A DNA stretch of 51,069 nucleotides from JBNRMR01 sp050942895. Lineage in GTDB: Bacteria > Bacillota > Clostridia > Christensenellales > UBA1750. Each line of letters begins with the position of its first letter. Within the stretch, counting starts at the first letter, position 1. The stretch lies in the NCBI GenBank assembly GCA_050942895.1, contig JBMNOE010000019.1:1-51069 (forward strand), in the 5' to 3' direction. Under the pieces are notes generated by a model that saw nothing but the letters and a program-made list of their open reading frames with translations, did no database searches and was not told the DNA's origin. Below, piece by piece: positions 25,632 to 35,381 of this stretch. Position numbers and translations under genes: made by a program.

Positions 25632-26720
25632 ATGTACATTTCTCAGCTTCGGCTCACCAATTTTAGAAATTATCAGCTTCAGGAGCTTTCCTTGGGCCGC
25701 GAGTGCATTTTCGTTCAAGGAGATAATGCCCAGGGAAAGACAAACCTGCTGGAGTCTATATTTCTTTGTGCTGCAGGGCGCTCCCACAGGACTTCGCGGG
25801 AAAAGGACATGGTACGAATGGGTTGCGAAAGCGCTTCTGTGAAAATGCGTGTAAAGCGCATGGAAGGCACACAGACCATTGATTTCCGCCTTTATTCAGC
25901 AAAAAAAAGGGATATTTATATCAACGGAATAAAGACGCGCCGAATAGGCGAGCTGATGGGGCATTTTAACTGCGTGTTTTTCGCGCCGGAGGATCTTGAT
26001 CTTGTCAAGGACGGACCTCATGTAAGACGCAGGTTTTTGGATATTGAACTCAGCCAGCTGTATCCGGCGTATTTTTACGCGCTGCAAAAATATGGCCAAG
26101 TGCTCAAGCAGCGCAATAATCTGCTAAAATCCCTTGAGTTTAAGCCATCTTTACGCGCAACTTTGCCCATATGGAACGAACAGCTTGCCAGATGCGGCGC
26201 CGCCATAATGAAGGCAAGGGTCGGTTTCTGCGAAAAGCTCTGCGCTCTGGCCCTTGAAAACCACAGCGCGATATCAGGCGGCAAGGAAGTCATGAAGGCA
26301 GAATACGCCCCCAGCATGCCCTTTGAGGCCGTAGACCCGCATTTTTATCTTGAGCATTTAAGCAAGAATGAAGAAGGAGACATTCGCAGAAAGACTTCCC
26401 TGATGGGCGTTCACAGAGACGATATATCAATCAGCGTTAACGGCTGTGACATTCGTGGCTATGGCTCACAAGGCCAGCAGAGAACTGCAGCAATCGCCCT
26501 TAAGCTGAGTGAGCTTTCGCTGATGAAGGAGGTATTAGGCCAATATCCTGTGCTTTTGCTGGATGATGTGCTATCCGAGCTGGATGACAAAAGACAGCAA
26601 CTGCTCTTAAAAAACATTAAAGATATTCAAACCTTCATATCAGGAACCTCCTGTGAGGGGCTCAAAATGAAGGACTTGAGAATTTTGAAAGTAAGCGAAG
26701 GAAATATATTGAGTGAATGA
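25632..26720 (+). CDS. recF: DNA replication and repair protein RecF (362 aa)
   Basis: SMC-like ATPase that helps load RecA onto gapped DNA with RecO and RecR. Walker A GDNAQGKT is at residues 30-37, the ABC signature is GYGSQGQQRTAAIALKL, and Walker B with the following D-loop is PVLLLDDVLSELD. Length is normal. It starts four bases after dnaN without a strong separate ribosome site (AAAGG overlaps the dnaN stop), so coupling is likely. The small S4-domain gene yaaA, which lies between dnaN and recF in Bacillus, is absent here. Confidence 0.96.
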   Translation: MYISQLRLTNFRNYQLQELSLGRECIFVQGDNAQGKTNLLESIFLCAAGRSHRTSREKDMVRMGCESASVKMRVKRMEGTQTIDFRLYSAKKRDIYINGIKTRRIGELMGHFNCVFFAPEDLDLVKDGPHVRRRFLDIELSQLYPAYFYALQKYGQVLKQRNNLLKSLEFKPSLRATLPIWNEQLARCGAAIMKARVGFCEKLCALALENHSAISGGKEVMKAEYAPSMPFEAVDPHFYLEHLSKNEEGDIRRKTSLMGVHRDDISISVNGCDIRGYGSQGQQRTAAIALKLSELSLMKEVLGQYPVLLLDDVLSELDDKRQQLLLKNIKDIQTFISGTSCEGLKMKDLRILKVSEGNILSE

Positions 26721-26954
26721 GTATAAAATATTTGGAAAAAATATAATAAAATGGGCGTTAGGTGGAAGAGCTGTGGAATTGTTGAAAAACCGGATATAAT
26801 TTGTGGAATTTTTTGCAGCAAAGTTTTGTAGGTATACTACAAGAAAAAAGACTTTTCCACATTTTCCCTGTTACTAATTATACTGCTTCTGCATTTTACT
26901 TATATAGACATATTCATGTAAAGGCTTCTTAAAAATAATGAGGTGAACGGAAAG
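26721..26954. other. AT-rich gap between recF and gyrB with promoter and DnaA-box-like motifs
   Basis: 234 AT-rich bases. TATAAT (26795-26800) and TATACT (26833-26838, with TTTTTG 17 bases upstream) are candidate gyrB promoters. TTTTCCACA (26853-26861) is one mismatch from the DnaA-box consensus, and TGTGGAATT occurs twice (26772-26780 and 26802-26810). The small gene yaaB (remB), which lies here in Bacillus, is absent. Confidence 0.5.
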
Positions 26955-28940
26955 ATGAACATCGAAAAATTCGAGAATATTGAAAATAATGAGACCATCA
27001 CTAATATTGAAAACATAGAAAATGACAATAACAGTGAATCGGTGGATCTATATGACGAAAGCCAGATCCAGGTGCTGGAAGGCCTGGACGCCGTAAGGAG
27101 AAGGCCGGGCATGTACATTGGCTCGACGGATTTTAAGGGCCTTCATCACCTGGTGTACGAAATAGTGGACAACTCTGTAGACGAAGCCCTTGCCGGCAGA
27201 TGTGACAGGATAGATATCACTATACATGAGGATAATTCCGTAACCGTTGAGGACAATGGCCACGGCATTCCCTGCGGAATTCACCCCAGCTATGGAAAAT
27301 CCGCCGTGGAAGTGTGCCTTACAGTGCTGCACGCCGGCGGAAAGTTTGGCGGCAGCGGCTACAAGGTTTCCGGAGGTCTGCATGGGGTGGGCATGAGCGT
27401 CGTTAACGCCCTTTCATCCTGGCTTGACGTCACCGTTTTTCAGGACGGGAAAATTCATTTCCAGCACTATGAATATGGCGAGCCGATGCATGATCTGAAT
27501 GTCATAGGTGAAACCGACAGGACGGGCACAAAGATCACCTTTATGGCCAACGACGAGATATTTGAATCGGTGGAGCATCAGTTCGATGTATTAAACAACA
27601 GATTCAGAGAGATGGCCTTTTTGAACGCAGGAATTAATTTTAATATATTGGATGAACGCACCGGCTCTGAAAAGCGCTATATATATGAGGGCGGCATAAA
27701 GTCATTTGTCGAATTTCTTAACAGAAAAAAAGAGGTGCTGCATCCCACTCCCATTTTCCTGAGAGGTGAAAGGGAGAATAATATCGTCGAAGTTTCGATG
27801 CAATATAACGACAGCTATATGGAAAATATATTTTCTTTTGCCAACAACATAAATACAGCCGAGGGAGGCACCCATCTGGAGGGCTTTAGGCGCGCTCTTA
27901 CAAGGGTGACAAACGACTATGCAAGAAAATATAAGTACCTAAAGGAAAATATGGTGAACCTTGCGGGAGAGGATATCCGCGAGGGCCTTACCGGCGTTAT
28001 AAGCGTTAAGCTGATGGAGCCTCAGTTTGAAGGCCAGACAAAAACAAAGCTGGGAAACAGCGAGATGCGCCAGATAGTCGATAATGTAACCGCTGAGGGG
28101 CTTTCAACCTTCCTGGAGGAAAACCCGGATGTGGCAAGGATAATTATCAATAAATGCATGACCGCCCAAAGAGCAAGGGAAGCCGCAAGGAAGGCAAGGG
28201 AGCTTACAAGGCGCAAAACCGCCCTTGATTCCACATCTCTTCCCGGAAAGCTGGCCGACTGCACCGAGAAGGACCCCGCAAAGTGCGAAATATTCATTGT
28301 TGAGGGCAACTCCGCAGGCGGAAGCGCAAAAGGCGGGCGGGACAGGATGTTCCAGGCGATATTGCCCCTGCGCGGAAAAATACTGAACGTAGAAAAGACA
28401 AGGCTTGACAGAATCCTTGCAAATGCTGAAATAAGGGCCATGGTTACCGCTTTTGGAGCGGGGATAGGCGCTGAGTTTGATGTCAGCAAGCTGAGATACC
28501 ACAGGATAGTCTGCATGACGGACGCTGATGTGGACGGAAGCCACATAAGAATACTTTTGCTCACATTCTTCTATCGGTACATGAAGCCCCTCATTGAAGG
28601 CGGTTATGTGTACATTGCAAAGCCGCCGCTGTACAAGGTCACCAAGGGGAAGAGTATAGAGCAATATCTGTATGATGATGACGAGTTGGAGTCTTTCTTG
28701 AATGAAATAGGCAGGGGGAATGACGTCAATGTTTCAAGGTATAAGGGTCTTGGGGAAATGAGTCCCGAGCAGCTTTGGGAGACCACTATGAACCCTGAAA
28801 AGCGGATAATGCTGCAGGTTACAACGGATGATGCCATTTCTGCGGATGAAATGTTCTCTGTGCTAATGGGCGATGATGTTGAGCCGAGGCGGGAGTTTAT
28901 CGAAGAAAATGCGAAGCTGGTGGAAAATCTGGACGTTTAG
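26955..28940 (+). CDS. gyrB: DNA gyrase subunit B (661 aa)
   Basis: ATPase subunit of DNA gyrase. The GHKL ATP site is clear (YEIVDNSVDEAL, then EDNGHGIP and GGLHGVG), and the TOPRIM part shows VEGNSAGGSAKGGRD and the CMTDADVDGSHI metal site. The first 27 or so residues are an unusual low-complexity tail of repeated Ile-Glu-Asn units before YDESQIQVLEGLDAVRRRPGMYIG, where GyrB normally starts. The start ATG 26955 has GAGGTG nine bases upstream; GTG 26943 would overlap that site. It is followed after 77 bases by gyrA. The window holds no parE or parC. Confidence 0.97.
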   Translation: MNIEKFENIENNETITNIENIENDNNSESVDLYDESQIQVLEGLDAVRRRPGMYIGSTDFKGLHHLVYEIVDNSVDEALAGRCDRIDITIHEDNSVTVEDNGHGIPCGIHPSYGKSAVEVCLTVLHAGGKFGGSGYKVSGGLHGVGMSVVNALSSWLDVTVFQDGKIHFQHYEYGEPMHDLNVIGETDRTGTKITFMANDEIFESVEHQFDVLNNRFREMAFLNAGINFNILDERTGSEKRYIYEGGIKSFVEFLNRKKEVLHPTPIFLRGERENNIVEVSMQYNDSYMENIFSFANNINTAEGGTHLEGFRRALTRVTNDYARKYKYLKENMVNLAGEDIREGLTGVISVKLMEPQFEGQTKTKLGNSEMRQIVDNVTAEGLSTFLEENPDVARIIINKCMTAQRAREAARKARELTRRKTALDSTSLPGKLADCTEKDPAKCEIFIVEGNSAGGSAKGGRDRMFQAILPLRGKILNVEKTRLDRILANAEIRAMVTAFGAGIGAEFDVSKLRYHRIVCMTDADVDGSHIRILLLTFFYRYMKPLIEGGYVYIAKPPLYKVTKGKSIEQYLYDDDELESFLNEIGRGNDVNVSRYKGLGEMSPEQLWETTMNPEKRIMLQVTTDDAISADEMFSVLMGDDVEPRREFIEENAKLVENLDV

Positions 28941-29017
28941 CCATTAAAGCGCATAGCTTTTTTGGAAAGCTTAGTTAAATAAGTAAAAAGGGTAAAAAGA
29001 GAAAAAGAGGGAAAGAA

Positions 29018-31531
29018 ATGATTCGTGATAATGTTCAACCAATAGATCTTGAACAGGAGCTAAAAAAATCTTTCATCAGCTATGCGATGGCTGTTATTAT
29101 AAATAGGGCGCTGCCGGACGTACGCGACGGATTAAAGCCCGTCCACCGCAGGCTGATATATTCCATGATCGAGCTGGGAAACACGCCGGATAAGCCTCAC
29201 AGGAAGTCTGTGCGCGTGGTTGGAGACGTCCTTGGTAAATACCATCCCCATGGAGACAGCGCGGTTTATGAAACCATGGTGCGCCTTGCCCAGGATTTCT
29301 CCATGAGATATCCCCTTGTGGACGGTCAGGGAAACTTTGGCTCTGTGGACGGCGACGAGGCCGCGGCCATGAGATACACCGAGGCAAGGCTCACAAAGCT
29401 TGCCATGGAGCTTGTGACTGATCTGGACAAGGAAACGGTTGACTTTTACCCCAACTTCGATGAAACCACAATGCAGCCGTCGGTTTTGCCATGCCGCTAT
29501 CCCAATCTGCTGGTGAACGGCTCCAGTGGTATCGCTGTGGGGATGGCCACGAACATTCCTCCTCATAATCTGGGGGAGGTTATCGACGGGCTTATATACA
29601 TGATGGATAACCCCGATTGCTCCATAGAGGAGATTATGACATTTATAAAAGGCCCTGACTTTCCGACAGGGGGAATTATTTTAGGAACATCAGGCATACA
29701 CTCCGCATACCGCACAGGCAGGGGAAGGCTTGTGGTCAGGGCAAAGGCGGAGATAGAGGAGATGCCCAACAACAAGAGCCAGATAATTGTAACTGAGATC
29801 CCCTATCAGGTGAACAAGGCGAAGATGGTTGAAAAGATAGCAGACCTGGTGCAGGATAAGACCATCGAAGGCATTTCAGACCTTCGCGATGAGAGCGACA
29901 GAAACGGAATGCGGGTTGTGATAGAGCTAAAGCAAAACGTCAACGCCAACGTGGTTTTGAATCTTCTGTATAAGCATACACAGATGCAAAACACATTTGG
30001 AGTGATAATGCTTGCATTGGTAAACGATGAGCCGAAGGTGCTGAACCTGAAGGATATGCTCTGGCACTATTTGCAGCTGCAAAAGGATGTTATAATCAGG
30101 CGAACAAGATATGATCTTTCAAAGGCGGAGGCAAGGGCCCATATTCTGGAGGGCTTGCTGAAGGCGCTGGACAATATCGACGAAATTATTCAGATGATTA
30201 AAACCAGCGAGAGCACTGCAGCCGCTAAAAACGCTTTGATGGAAAAACTTGACATGAGCGAAAAGCAGGCTCAGGCGGTTTTGGACATGAGGCTTGCCAG
30301 GCTTTCAGCCCTGGAGCGAAGCAAAATTCAGGAGGAATATGCGGGAATCCAGCAGCAGATCACCCATTACAACGAGATTTTGGGCAGCGAACAGATAGTT
30401 TTGGACATTATAAAAGAAGAAGTGACGGCCATCAGAAATAAATATGCCGACGAAAGGCGCACGGAGCTGACGATGATCGACGGTGAAATAGACATAGAGG
30501 ATTTGATCGACGAGGAGGATATTGCTATAACCCTCACCCATTTCGGCTATGTGAAAAGGATCGCCCTTGATACATATAAGTCCCAGCGCAGGGGAGGCAA
30601 GGGAATAATCGGCATGAGCACCCGCGAAGAGGACTTTGTGGAGAAAATATTCGTCACCACCACCCATAAGGATATCCTTTTCTTCACCAACAAGGGCAGG
30701 GTATACAGGCTTAAGGGTTATCAGCTTCCCGAAGCGGGCAGATCCGCCAGGGGAACGGCCATAGTGAACCTTTTGCAGCTTGACGGCGATGAAAAGGTGA
30801 CGGCCATGATCCCCGCGGACAAGGAAAGCAGGGGAGAGCTTATAATGGCCACAAGGCTGGGTCTCATCAAAAAAACGCCTTTGGATGATTTCAGAAACCT
30901 GAGGGCGGCGGGGCTCATCGCCATCGTTTTAAGGGAGGGTGACGAGCTTATAGGAGTCAGCCTGTCAGGCGGCGATGCTAATATTCTCATCGGCACAAGG
31001 AAGGGCATGAGCATCGGTTTCAAGGAGGAGGACGTGCGCAGCATGGGTAGGGTCAGCCAGGGGGTTAAGTCCATCAGCCTTGATGATAATGACACGGTGG
31101 TGGATATGCAGACCATATTCAAGGACAGCCCCCGATGGGTGATGGCGATAACCGAAAACGGCTACGGCAAGCGCACTGATCTCGATGAATACCGCCTGCA
31201 AAACCGCGCAGGAAAGGGCATAAAGGCCATGAACCTCACCTCAAAGACGGGAGAGCTTGTAAGCCTTAAGATAGTTGACGAGGAGGAGGACATAATCGCC
31301 ATTACGGACGACGGTACGATTATCCGCTTCGCAGCCCAGGACGTTTCCACCCTTGGCAGAGTTACACAGGGAGTGAGAATAATGCGGGTGGACGAGGACA
31401 GCAGAATCGTTTCCGTGGTAGCCGTTGCAAAGGATGAGGAAGACGATGAAGAAGAAAAAATGATTACGGAAGGCGATCAGGAGATTGCCGAAGCCGAAGA
31501 CGAAGCTGAAACTGTCGGAGATGATGAATAA
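29018..31531 (+). CDS. gyrA: DNA gyrase subunit A (837 aa)
   Basis: Breaks and rejoins DNA in the gyrase A2B2 complex. The catalytic Tyr120 lies in AAMRYTEARL. The quinolone-determining region reads GKYHPHGDSAVYETM with Ser81 and Glu85, the unmutated Gram-positive form. The GyrA box QRRGGKG is present in the C-terminal beta-pinwheel, so this is gyrase rather than ParC. The final 30 residues are strongly acidic (DDEEEK... to the end), as in some other GyrA tails that tune supercoiling. AGGGAAAG precedes ATG 29018. A good terminator follows at 31558. Cotranscription with gyrB is likely. Confidence 0.97.
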   Translation: MIRDNVQPIDLEQELKKSFISYAMAVIINRALPDVRDGLKPVHRRLIYSMIELGNTPDKPHRKSVRVVGDVLGKYHPHGDSAVYETMVRLAQDFSMRYPLVDGQGNFGSVDGDEAAAMRYTEARLTKLAMELVTDLDKETVDFYPNFDETTMQPSVLPCRYPNLLVNGSSGIAVGMATNIPPHNLGEVIDGLIYMMDNPDCSIEEIMTFIKGPDFPTGGIILGTSGIHSAYRTGRGRLVVRAKAEIEEMPNNKSQIIVTEIPYQVNKAKMVEKIADLVQDKTIEGISDLRDESDRNGMRVVIELKQNVNANVVLNLLYKHTQMQNTFGVIMLALVNDEPKVLNLKDMLWHYLQLQKDVIIRRTRYDLSKAEARAHILEGLLKALDNIDEIIQMIKTSESTAAAKNALMEKLDMSEKQAQAVLDMRLARLSALERSKIQEEYAGIQQQITHYNEILGSEQIVLDIIKEEVTAIRNKYADERRTELTMIDGEIDIEDLIDEEDIAITLTHFGYVKRIALDTYKSQRRGGKGIIGMSTREEDFVEKIFVTTTHKDILFFTNKGRVYRLKGYQLPEAGRSARGTAIVNLLQLDGDEKVTAMIPADKESRGELIMATRLGLIKKTPLDDFRNLRAAGLIAIVLREGDELIGVSLSGGDANILIGTRKGMSIGFKEEDVRSMGRVSQGVKSISLDDNDTVVDMQTIFKDSPRWVMAITENGYGKRTDLDEYRLQNRAGKGIKAMNLTSKTGELVSLKIVDEEEDIIAITDDGTIIRFAAQDVSTLGRVTQGVRIMRVDEDSRIVSVVAVAKDEEDDEEEKMITEGDQEIAEAEDEAETVGDDE

Positions 31532-31557
31532 GCTATAGTGAATAAATAAAGAGAATG

Positions 31558-31600
31558 AAGCCGCCTGATAATTAAAAAAACTGGCGGCTTTTTTGATTTT
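31558..31600 (+). terminator. Terminator after gyrA
   Basis: AAGCCGCC ... GGCGGCTT followed by a T-rich tail. Confidence 0.88.
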
Positions 31601-31621
31601 TTATTGATATTATAAAAAGGT

Positions 31622-31848
31622 TTATTCGTCGGTGAGCTTGTCGGCGATCTTTTTTGCCAGAGGGACTCCAAAGCTAGAAAGGGGAATCGAAATAATTACA
31701 CTCAAAAGAGCCGATTTCAAGAAAGCCATAAAAAGCCTTCTCTAAAGCCAAAGTTTATGGCGGCCATCACGAATGAAATAGGTACAGAAATAATGAACGC
31801 CGCAAAGCAGGCAAGTATGATATTATGGTATTTTTTGTTGATTCTCAT
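31622..31848 (-). pseudogene. DUF2798-like two-TM membrane protein with a 1-nt frameshift
   Basis: On the minus strand an ATG at 31848, with GGGAG a few bases upstream, opens MRINKKYHNIILACFAAFII and continues SVPISFVMAAINFGFREGF, a membrane segment typical of DUF2798 proteins. It then meets a stop after WLS. The other frame continues from 31729 as MAFLKSALLSVIISIPLSSF, then GVPLAKKIADKLTDE and a stop at 31622, the usual second membrane segment and tail. The total of 227 bases is one short of a 75-codon gene. Adding one base to the T5 run at 31730-31734 joins the halves into a normal family member. Sequencing error, mutation or slippage are all possible. Confidence 0.75.
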
Positions 31849-32054
31849 GCTGCTCCCTTCATCTGAGCGATCATACCATGTTTGTCGGCTGCCTTTCGCG
31901 CCGGCCCGCCAATCCGCAATTTATGGAAAAATTGCTAAACCTAATATAGCATAAAAAAGCAAAAAAACGAAAAAGCAAAATGGAATAACAGTTCTGGTTA
32001 TCAATCTGATAAAGGGAATTGACGCTTTGCGGGGAAGGGTGATATCATAAAGCC
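31849..32054. other. Intergenic region upstream of addB and the DUF2798 gene
   Basis: A rightward TTGACG-18-TATCAT element (32019-32048) ends just six bases before the addB ATG. Minus-strand promoter candidates for the DUF2798 gene are AT-rich but not clear. Confidence 0.45.
32019..32048 (+). promoter_or_regulatory. Possible addB promoter giving a near-leaderless message
   Basis: TTGACG (32019-32024), 18 bases, TATCAT (32043-32048). Transcription would start at or within a base or two of the addB ATG (32055), and no well-placed ribosome binding site exists; AAGGG is 15 bases away. Confidence 0.4.
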
Positions 32055-35000
32055 ATGAAGCTGACATTTATTACCGGAAGGGCCGGCGCGGGAAAGACTG
32101 CATTTGTGCTTGACCGCGTTGCACAGGCGACGCAGGCCCTTGAAAAGACAATATTGATAGTGCCCGAGCAGTTCACTTTCAGCGCCGAGCGCATATTAAC
32201 CCGCAGGGTGAAGACTGGCGGGCTTCTTTTCACGCAGGTTTTGTCTCCCTCAAGGCTTGCATACAGGGTGCTGACGATGGTCGGAGGGATGAAGTTTAAG
32301 CGGCTGGACTTTTCCGGCATGACTATGGCTATAAAAAAGCTGCTGATTGACTTATCTGCTATTTCCACCCGCCTTAAATATTTCTCTGGGGCGAAAAACA
32401 TTGCTGATGTCGCACCGCTTATGGCGCAGATGATAGTAAAGCTCAAGCAAAACGACCTCTCTGCGGCGCAGCTATATAGGCTGATAAAGGCCGCGGCGGA
32501 AGAAAATGAAAGGCTTCCGCAGGCGCTTTTGAATAAGCTGGAGGACATCGCCCTCGTATATGAAGAATATGAAAAGCTCACTGAAAATGATTATGCCGAC
32601 GAGCAGCGCCATGAGCAGCTTTTGACGGAAAGCCTTCACAGGGCGGAGTTCTTAAGGGAATATAATGTATATGTCGACGGCTTTGACGTAATATCTCCGC
32701 TGACCCTTAAAATGCTGGCAGCCCTTTCGGGGGTGGCAAAGAGCGTGACAATCACTTTCACTTATTCCAGCGATATAGCCGGCGACAGTGAGCTTTTTGC
32801 GCCCGTCCTTAAGGCGATGAATTCATTGATAGGGATGATAAGGCAGAGCCCTTGGGGGGAAAGCGCCGTTATCGATATAAGGGAAATTGGTCGCAAGGAG
32901 TTCGCATCGCCGGAGATAGGCCACCTGGAAAGAGAGCTTTTTTCAGAAAACCCCAAGATCTATCAGCGCAAAGAGAGCGAAAGCAAATACAAAAAAAACG
33001 GGGCGATAGAGATTTTTTACGCACCCACCATCGAAAGAGAGGCGGTGGCTGTCGCGTCGAATATAATTCACCTGGCCAGGGAAAGGGATCTTCGCTACGG
33101 CGATATGGCGGTGATCTGCGCTGATGACGGCGAAAGGGGAGAGGAGCTTAAGCGTCAGCTTGATATCAGAGGCGTTCCTTGCCGCCTGGATAAAATGGAA
33201 AGCGCGGCGGACCATAGCGCAGTAAAGCTGATCATTTCGGCGATGCTTTGCGCCGGCAGGAATATGTCCCAGCGCAGGGATGTTTTGTCTGTGCTCAAAA
33301 GCGGGTGGATTGGAATCGCTGATGACGATGCCGATATTTTTGAAAACTATATCATTGAAAATGACATCAAAGCCTCCGGTTTTTTTAGAAATTGCGGCGA
33401 AGAAGCCCTGGAGAACACCAGGCGAAAGCTTACAGATCCCATAAGAAGGCTGGCGGGACATCTTCTGCCTAAAAACCCGGATGAGAAAAACGCTCAGGCT
33501 TATTCAAGGGCCGTGTACGATTTTATCGAAGACATAGGTCTTCTTTCCGTGCTGATTGAAAGCGGCGACGGGCAGTTGGCCCAGATTATCTGCGATGTGC
33601 TTGATCAAAGCCATCTTCTTTTGGGCAAAATGAGCTATATGGACTATATAAACACTCTTAAAGAAGGCTTTGCCGCCTCTAGGCTGGGATCGATCCCCCA
33701 TCAGCCTGACTGTGTGAATATAGGCAGCCCTGCCCGCTTCAAGGGGGATCAGGTGAAAGCCCTGTTCGTGATGGGAATGAATGACGGGCTGATACCGACG
33801 AATGAAGCGCCGGAAAGCCTTATAAACGACTATGATGCCCAGGCTCTGGGGCCGGCCTTTGACGGCATGGGCATTGGAAGCGCTCATTTCCATGCTGTGG
33901 AAAGGCTGAGCATATACGATGCCTTCACGCAGGCTTACGAATATCTTTATCTGAGCCTTTCCCGCTCGGGGGCCGATGGCCAGGCTCTGGAGCCGTCGAT
34001 GCTCGTTAAGAGAATTGAGAGGATTTTCCCGGATGTAAGGCCTAAGGATCAGGATTATTTCTATAGCTGCGAGGCTTTGCTGACCGAAGAAAACTCTGCC
34101 AAAAAGATGCTGGGACTGATGCTGCGCCGCTCCTTCGATCCGGGCTGGCTTTCCGTCAGGGATTATTTTAAGCTGAAAGCCCCTAAATATATGGAGCGCC
34201 TTGATGCGGCCATCAGCTTTGCCGTAAGCCCTGCACCCATAAACAAAGAAACGGCACGCAGCATCTTCTTCGGTGCAGATTTAACGCCGTCAATAAGCAT
34301 ATCAAGGCTTGAAAGCTTTGCTGTATGCCCATATAAGCATTTTATTTCATATGGCATAAAGCCGGTACCCAGAAAAGAGCCTGAGATACGTCCGGTTGAC
34401 AGGGGTAGCTTTTTCCATGATTATCTTGAGGACTTTACGCGAAGGGCTCTGGTGAAGGGCCTGGATGATTTAAGCGAAGATGATATCAGGCGGATAGCTC
34501 AGGATGTTTCAAGTGGGAGCATTAAAAAAATACTGGAAACGCCCGCCGGGAAGACCCCTGAGGGCCGAGCCTTGGCCTATATACTGGAAAAAAGCGCAAG
34601 AAGGGCGGCCGAGAACATCGCCGATCACATTAAAAAGAATATGTTTAAGCCAAGAAGCGCTGAGATTCGCTTCGGAAAAGGGGAGCGCTTCCCGGCGATA
34701 GCCCTTTTTGTGGGTGAGATGACGATGCTGCTGGAGGGGCGGATAGACAGGCTCGACACGGCCATGCTGGAGGGCAAGCCCTACGCCCGCGTGGTGGACT
34801 ACAAGTCCGGTGGAAACGCCCTTCTTCTGTGCGATCTGGTAAACGGCACAAGCCTTCAGCTCATGACATATTTAAGCGCCGTAAAAGGCGGTGGATACAA
34901 TCCCGCGGGCGCCTTTTATCTGCATGTATCGGGGAAAAACGGCGAGCTTGCGCCTTCGGAAATCAGGGAGAAAGCAAAGCTGATTGAAAGGCTTAAAAGG

Positions 35001-35381
35001 ACTTATCGACTGGAGGGAGTGGCCCTTAAAAATGATATTGTGCTATCAGCCATGAGCGGTGGCGAGCCCGTTGAAAATATGCTGAATGTCCGCATCAAAA
35101 GAGATGGTGAGCCATATAAAAACTCCCCGGTCTTTGATGAAAATCAGATGGAAACGCTGATGAACTTTGTCCGCGAAAAGGAAAGAGGCCTTGCCGGGGA
35201 GATTTTATCAGGTGATATCGCCATGAGACCCATCAGGACCAAGAGCGGCAGCGCCTGCGCATATTGCGATCACCGCATGTTCTGCATGTTCGATGTGGAG
35301 CTGGGGGCGAGATATCGCCATTGCGGCGCCACGGAGTCGGAGGCAAGGGCGATTATTTTCGGGGGTAATGAAGATGAGTAA
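32055..35381 (+). CDS. addB: ATP-dependent helicase/nuclease subunit AddB (1108 aa)
   Basis: Subunit of the AddAB end-resection enzyme, the Firmicute counterpart of RecBCD. The N-terminal GRAGAGKT (residues 8-15) is a Walker A in a helicase-like but translocation-inactive domain. The C-terminal nuclease domain carries a cysteine cluster, AVCPYKHF about 350 residues from the end and CAYCDHRMFC close to the end, that binds a 4Fe-4S cluster in AddB, with a DYKSGG nuclease motif between. Length is normal (about 1100-1170). It overlaps addA by eight bases. There is no good ribosome site; see the promoter entry. Role: resection of double-strand breaks for RecA loading. Confidence 0.95.
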   Translation: MKLTFITGRAGAGKTAFVLDRVAQATQALEKTILIVPEQFTFSAERILTRRVKTGGLLFTQVLSPSRLAYRVLTMVGGMKFKRLDFSGMTMAIKKLLIDLSAISTRLKYFSGAKNIADVAPLMAQMIVKLKQNDLSAAQLYRLIKAAAEENERLPQALLNKLEDIALVYEEYEKLTENDYADEQRHEQLLTESLHRAEFLREYNVYVDGFDVISPLTLKMLAALSGVAKSVTITFTYSSDIAGDSELFAPVLKAMNSLIGMIRQSPWGESAVIDIREIGRKEFASPEIGHLERELFSENPKIYQRKESESKYKKNGAIEIFYAPTIEREAVAVASNIIHLARERDLRYGDMAVICADDGERGEELKRQLDIRGVPCRLDKMESAADHSAVKLIISAMLCAGRNMSQRRDVLSVLKSGWIGIADDDADIFENYIIENDIKASGFFRNCGEEALENTRRKLTDPIRRLAGHLLPKNPDEKNAQAYSRAVYDFIEDIGLLSVLIESGDGQLAQIICDVLDQSHLLLGKMSYMDYINTLKEGFAASRLGSIPHQPDCVNIGSPARFKGDQVKALFVMGMNDGLIPTNEAPESLINDYDAQALGPAFDGMGIGSAHFHAVERLSIYDAFTQAYEYLYLSLSRSGADGQALEPSMLVKRIERIFPDVRPKDQDYFYSCEALLTEENSAKKMLGLMLRRSFDPGWLSVRDYFKLKAPKYMERLDAAISFAVSPAPINKETARSIFFGADLTPSISISRLESFAVCPYKHFISYGIKPVPRKEPEIRPVDRGSFFHDYLEDFTRRALVKGLDDLSEDDIRRIAQDVSSGSIKKILETPAGKTPEGRALAYILEKSARRAAENIADHIKKNMFKPRSAEIRFGKGERFPAIALFVGEMTMLLEGRIDRLDTAMLEGKPYARVVDYKSGGNALLLCDLVNGTSLQLMTYLSAVKGGGYNPAGAFYLHVSGKNGELAPSEIREKAKLIERLKRTYRLEGVALKNDIVLSAMSGGEPVENMLNVRIKRDGEPYKNSPVFDENQMETLMNFVREKERGLAGEILSGDIAMRPIRTKSGSACAYCDHRMFCMFDVELGARYRHCGATESEARAIIFGGNEDE

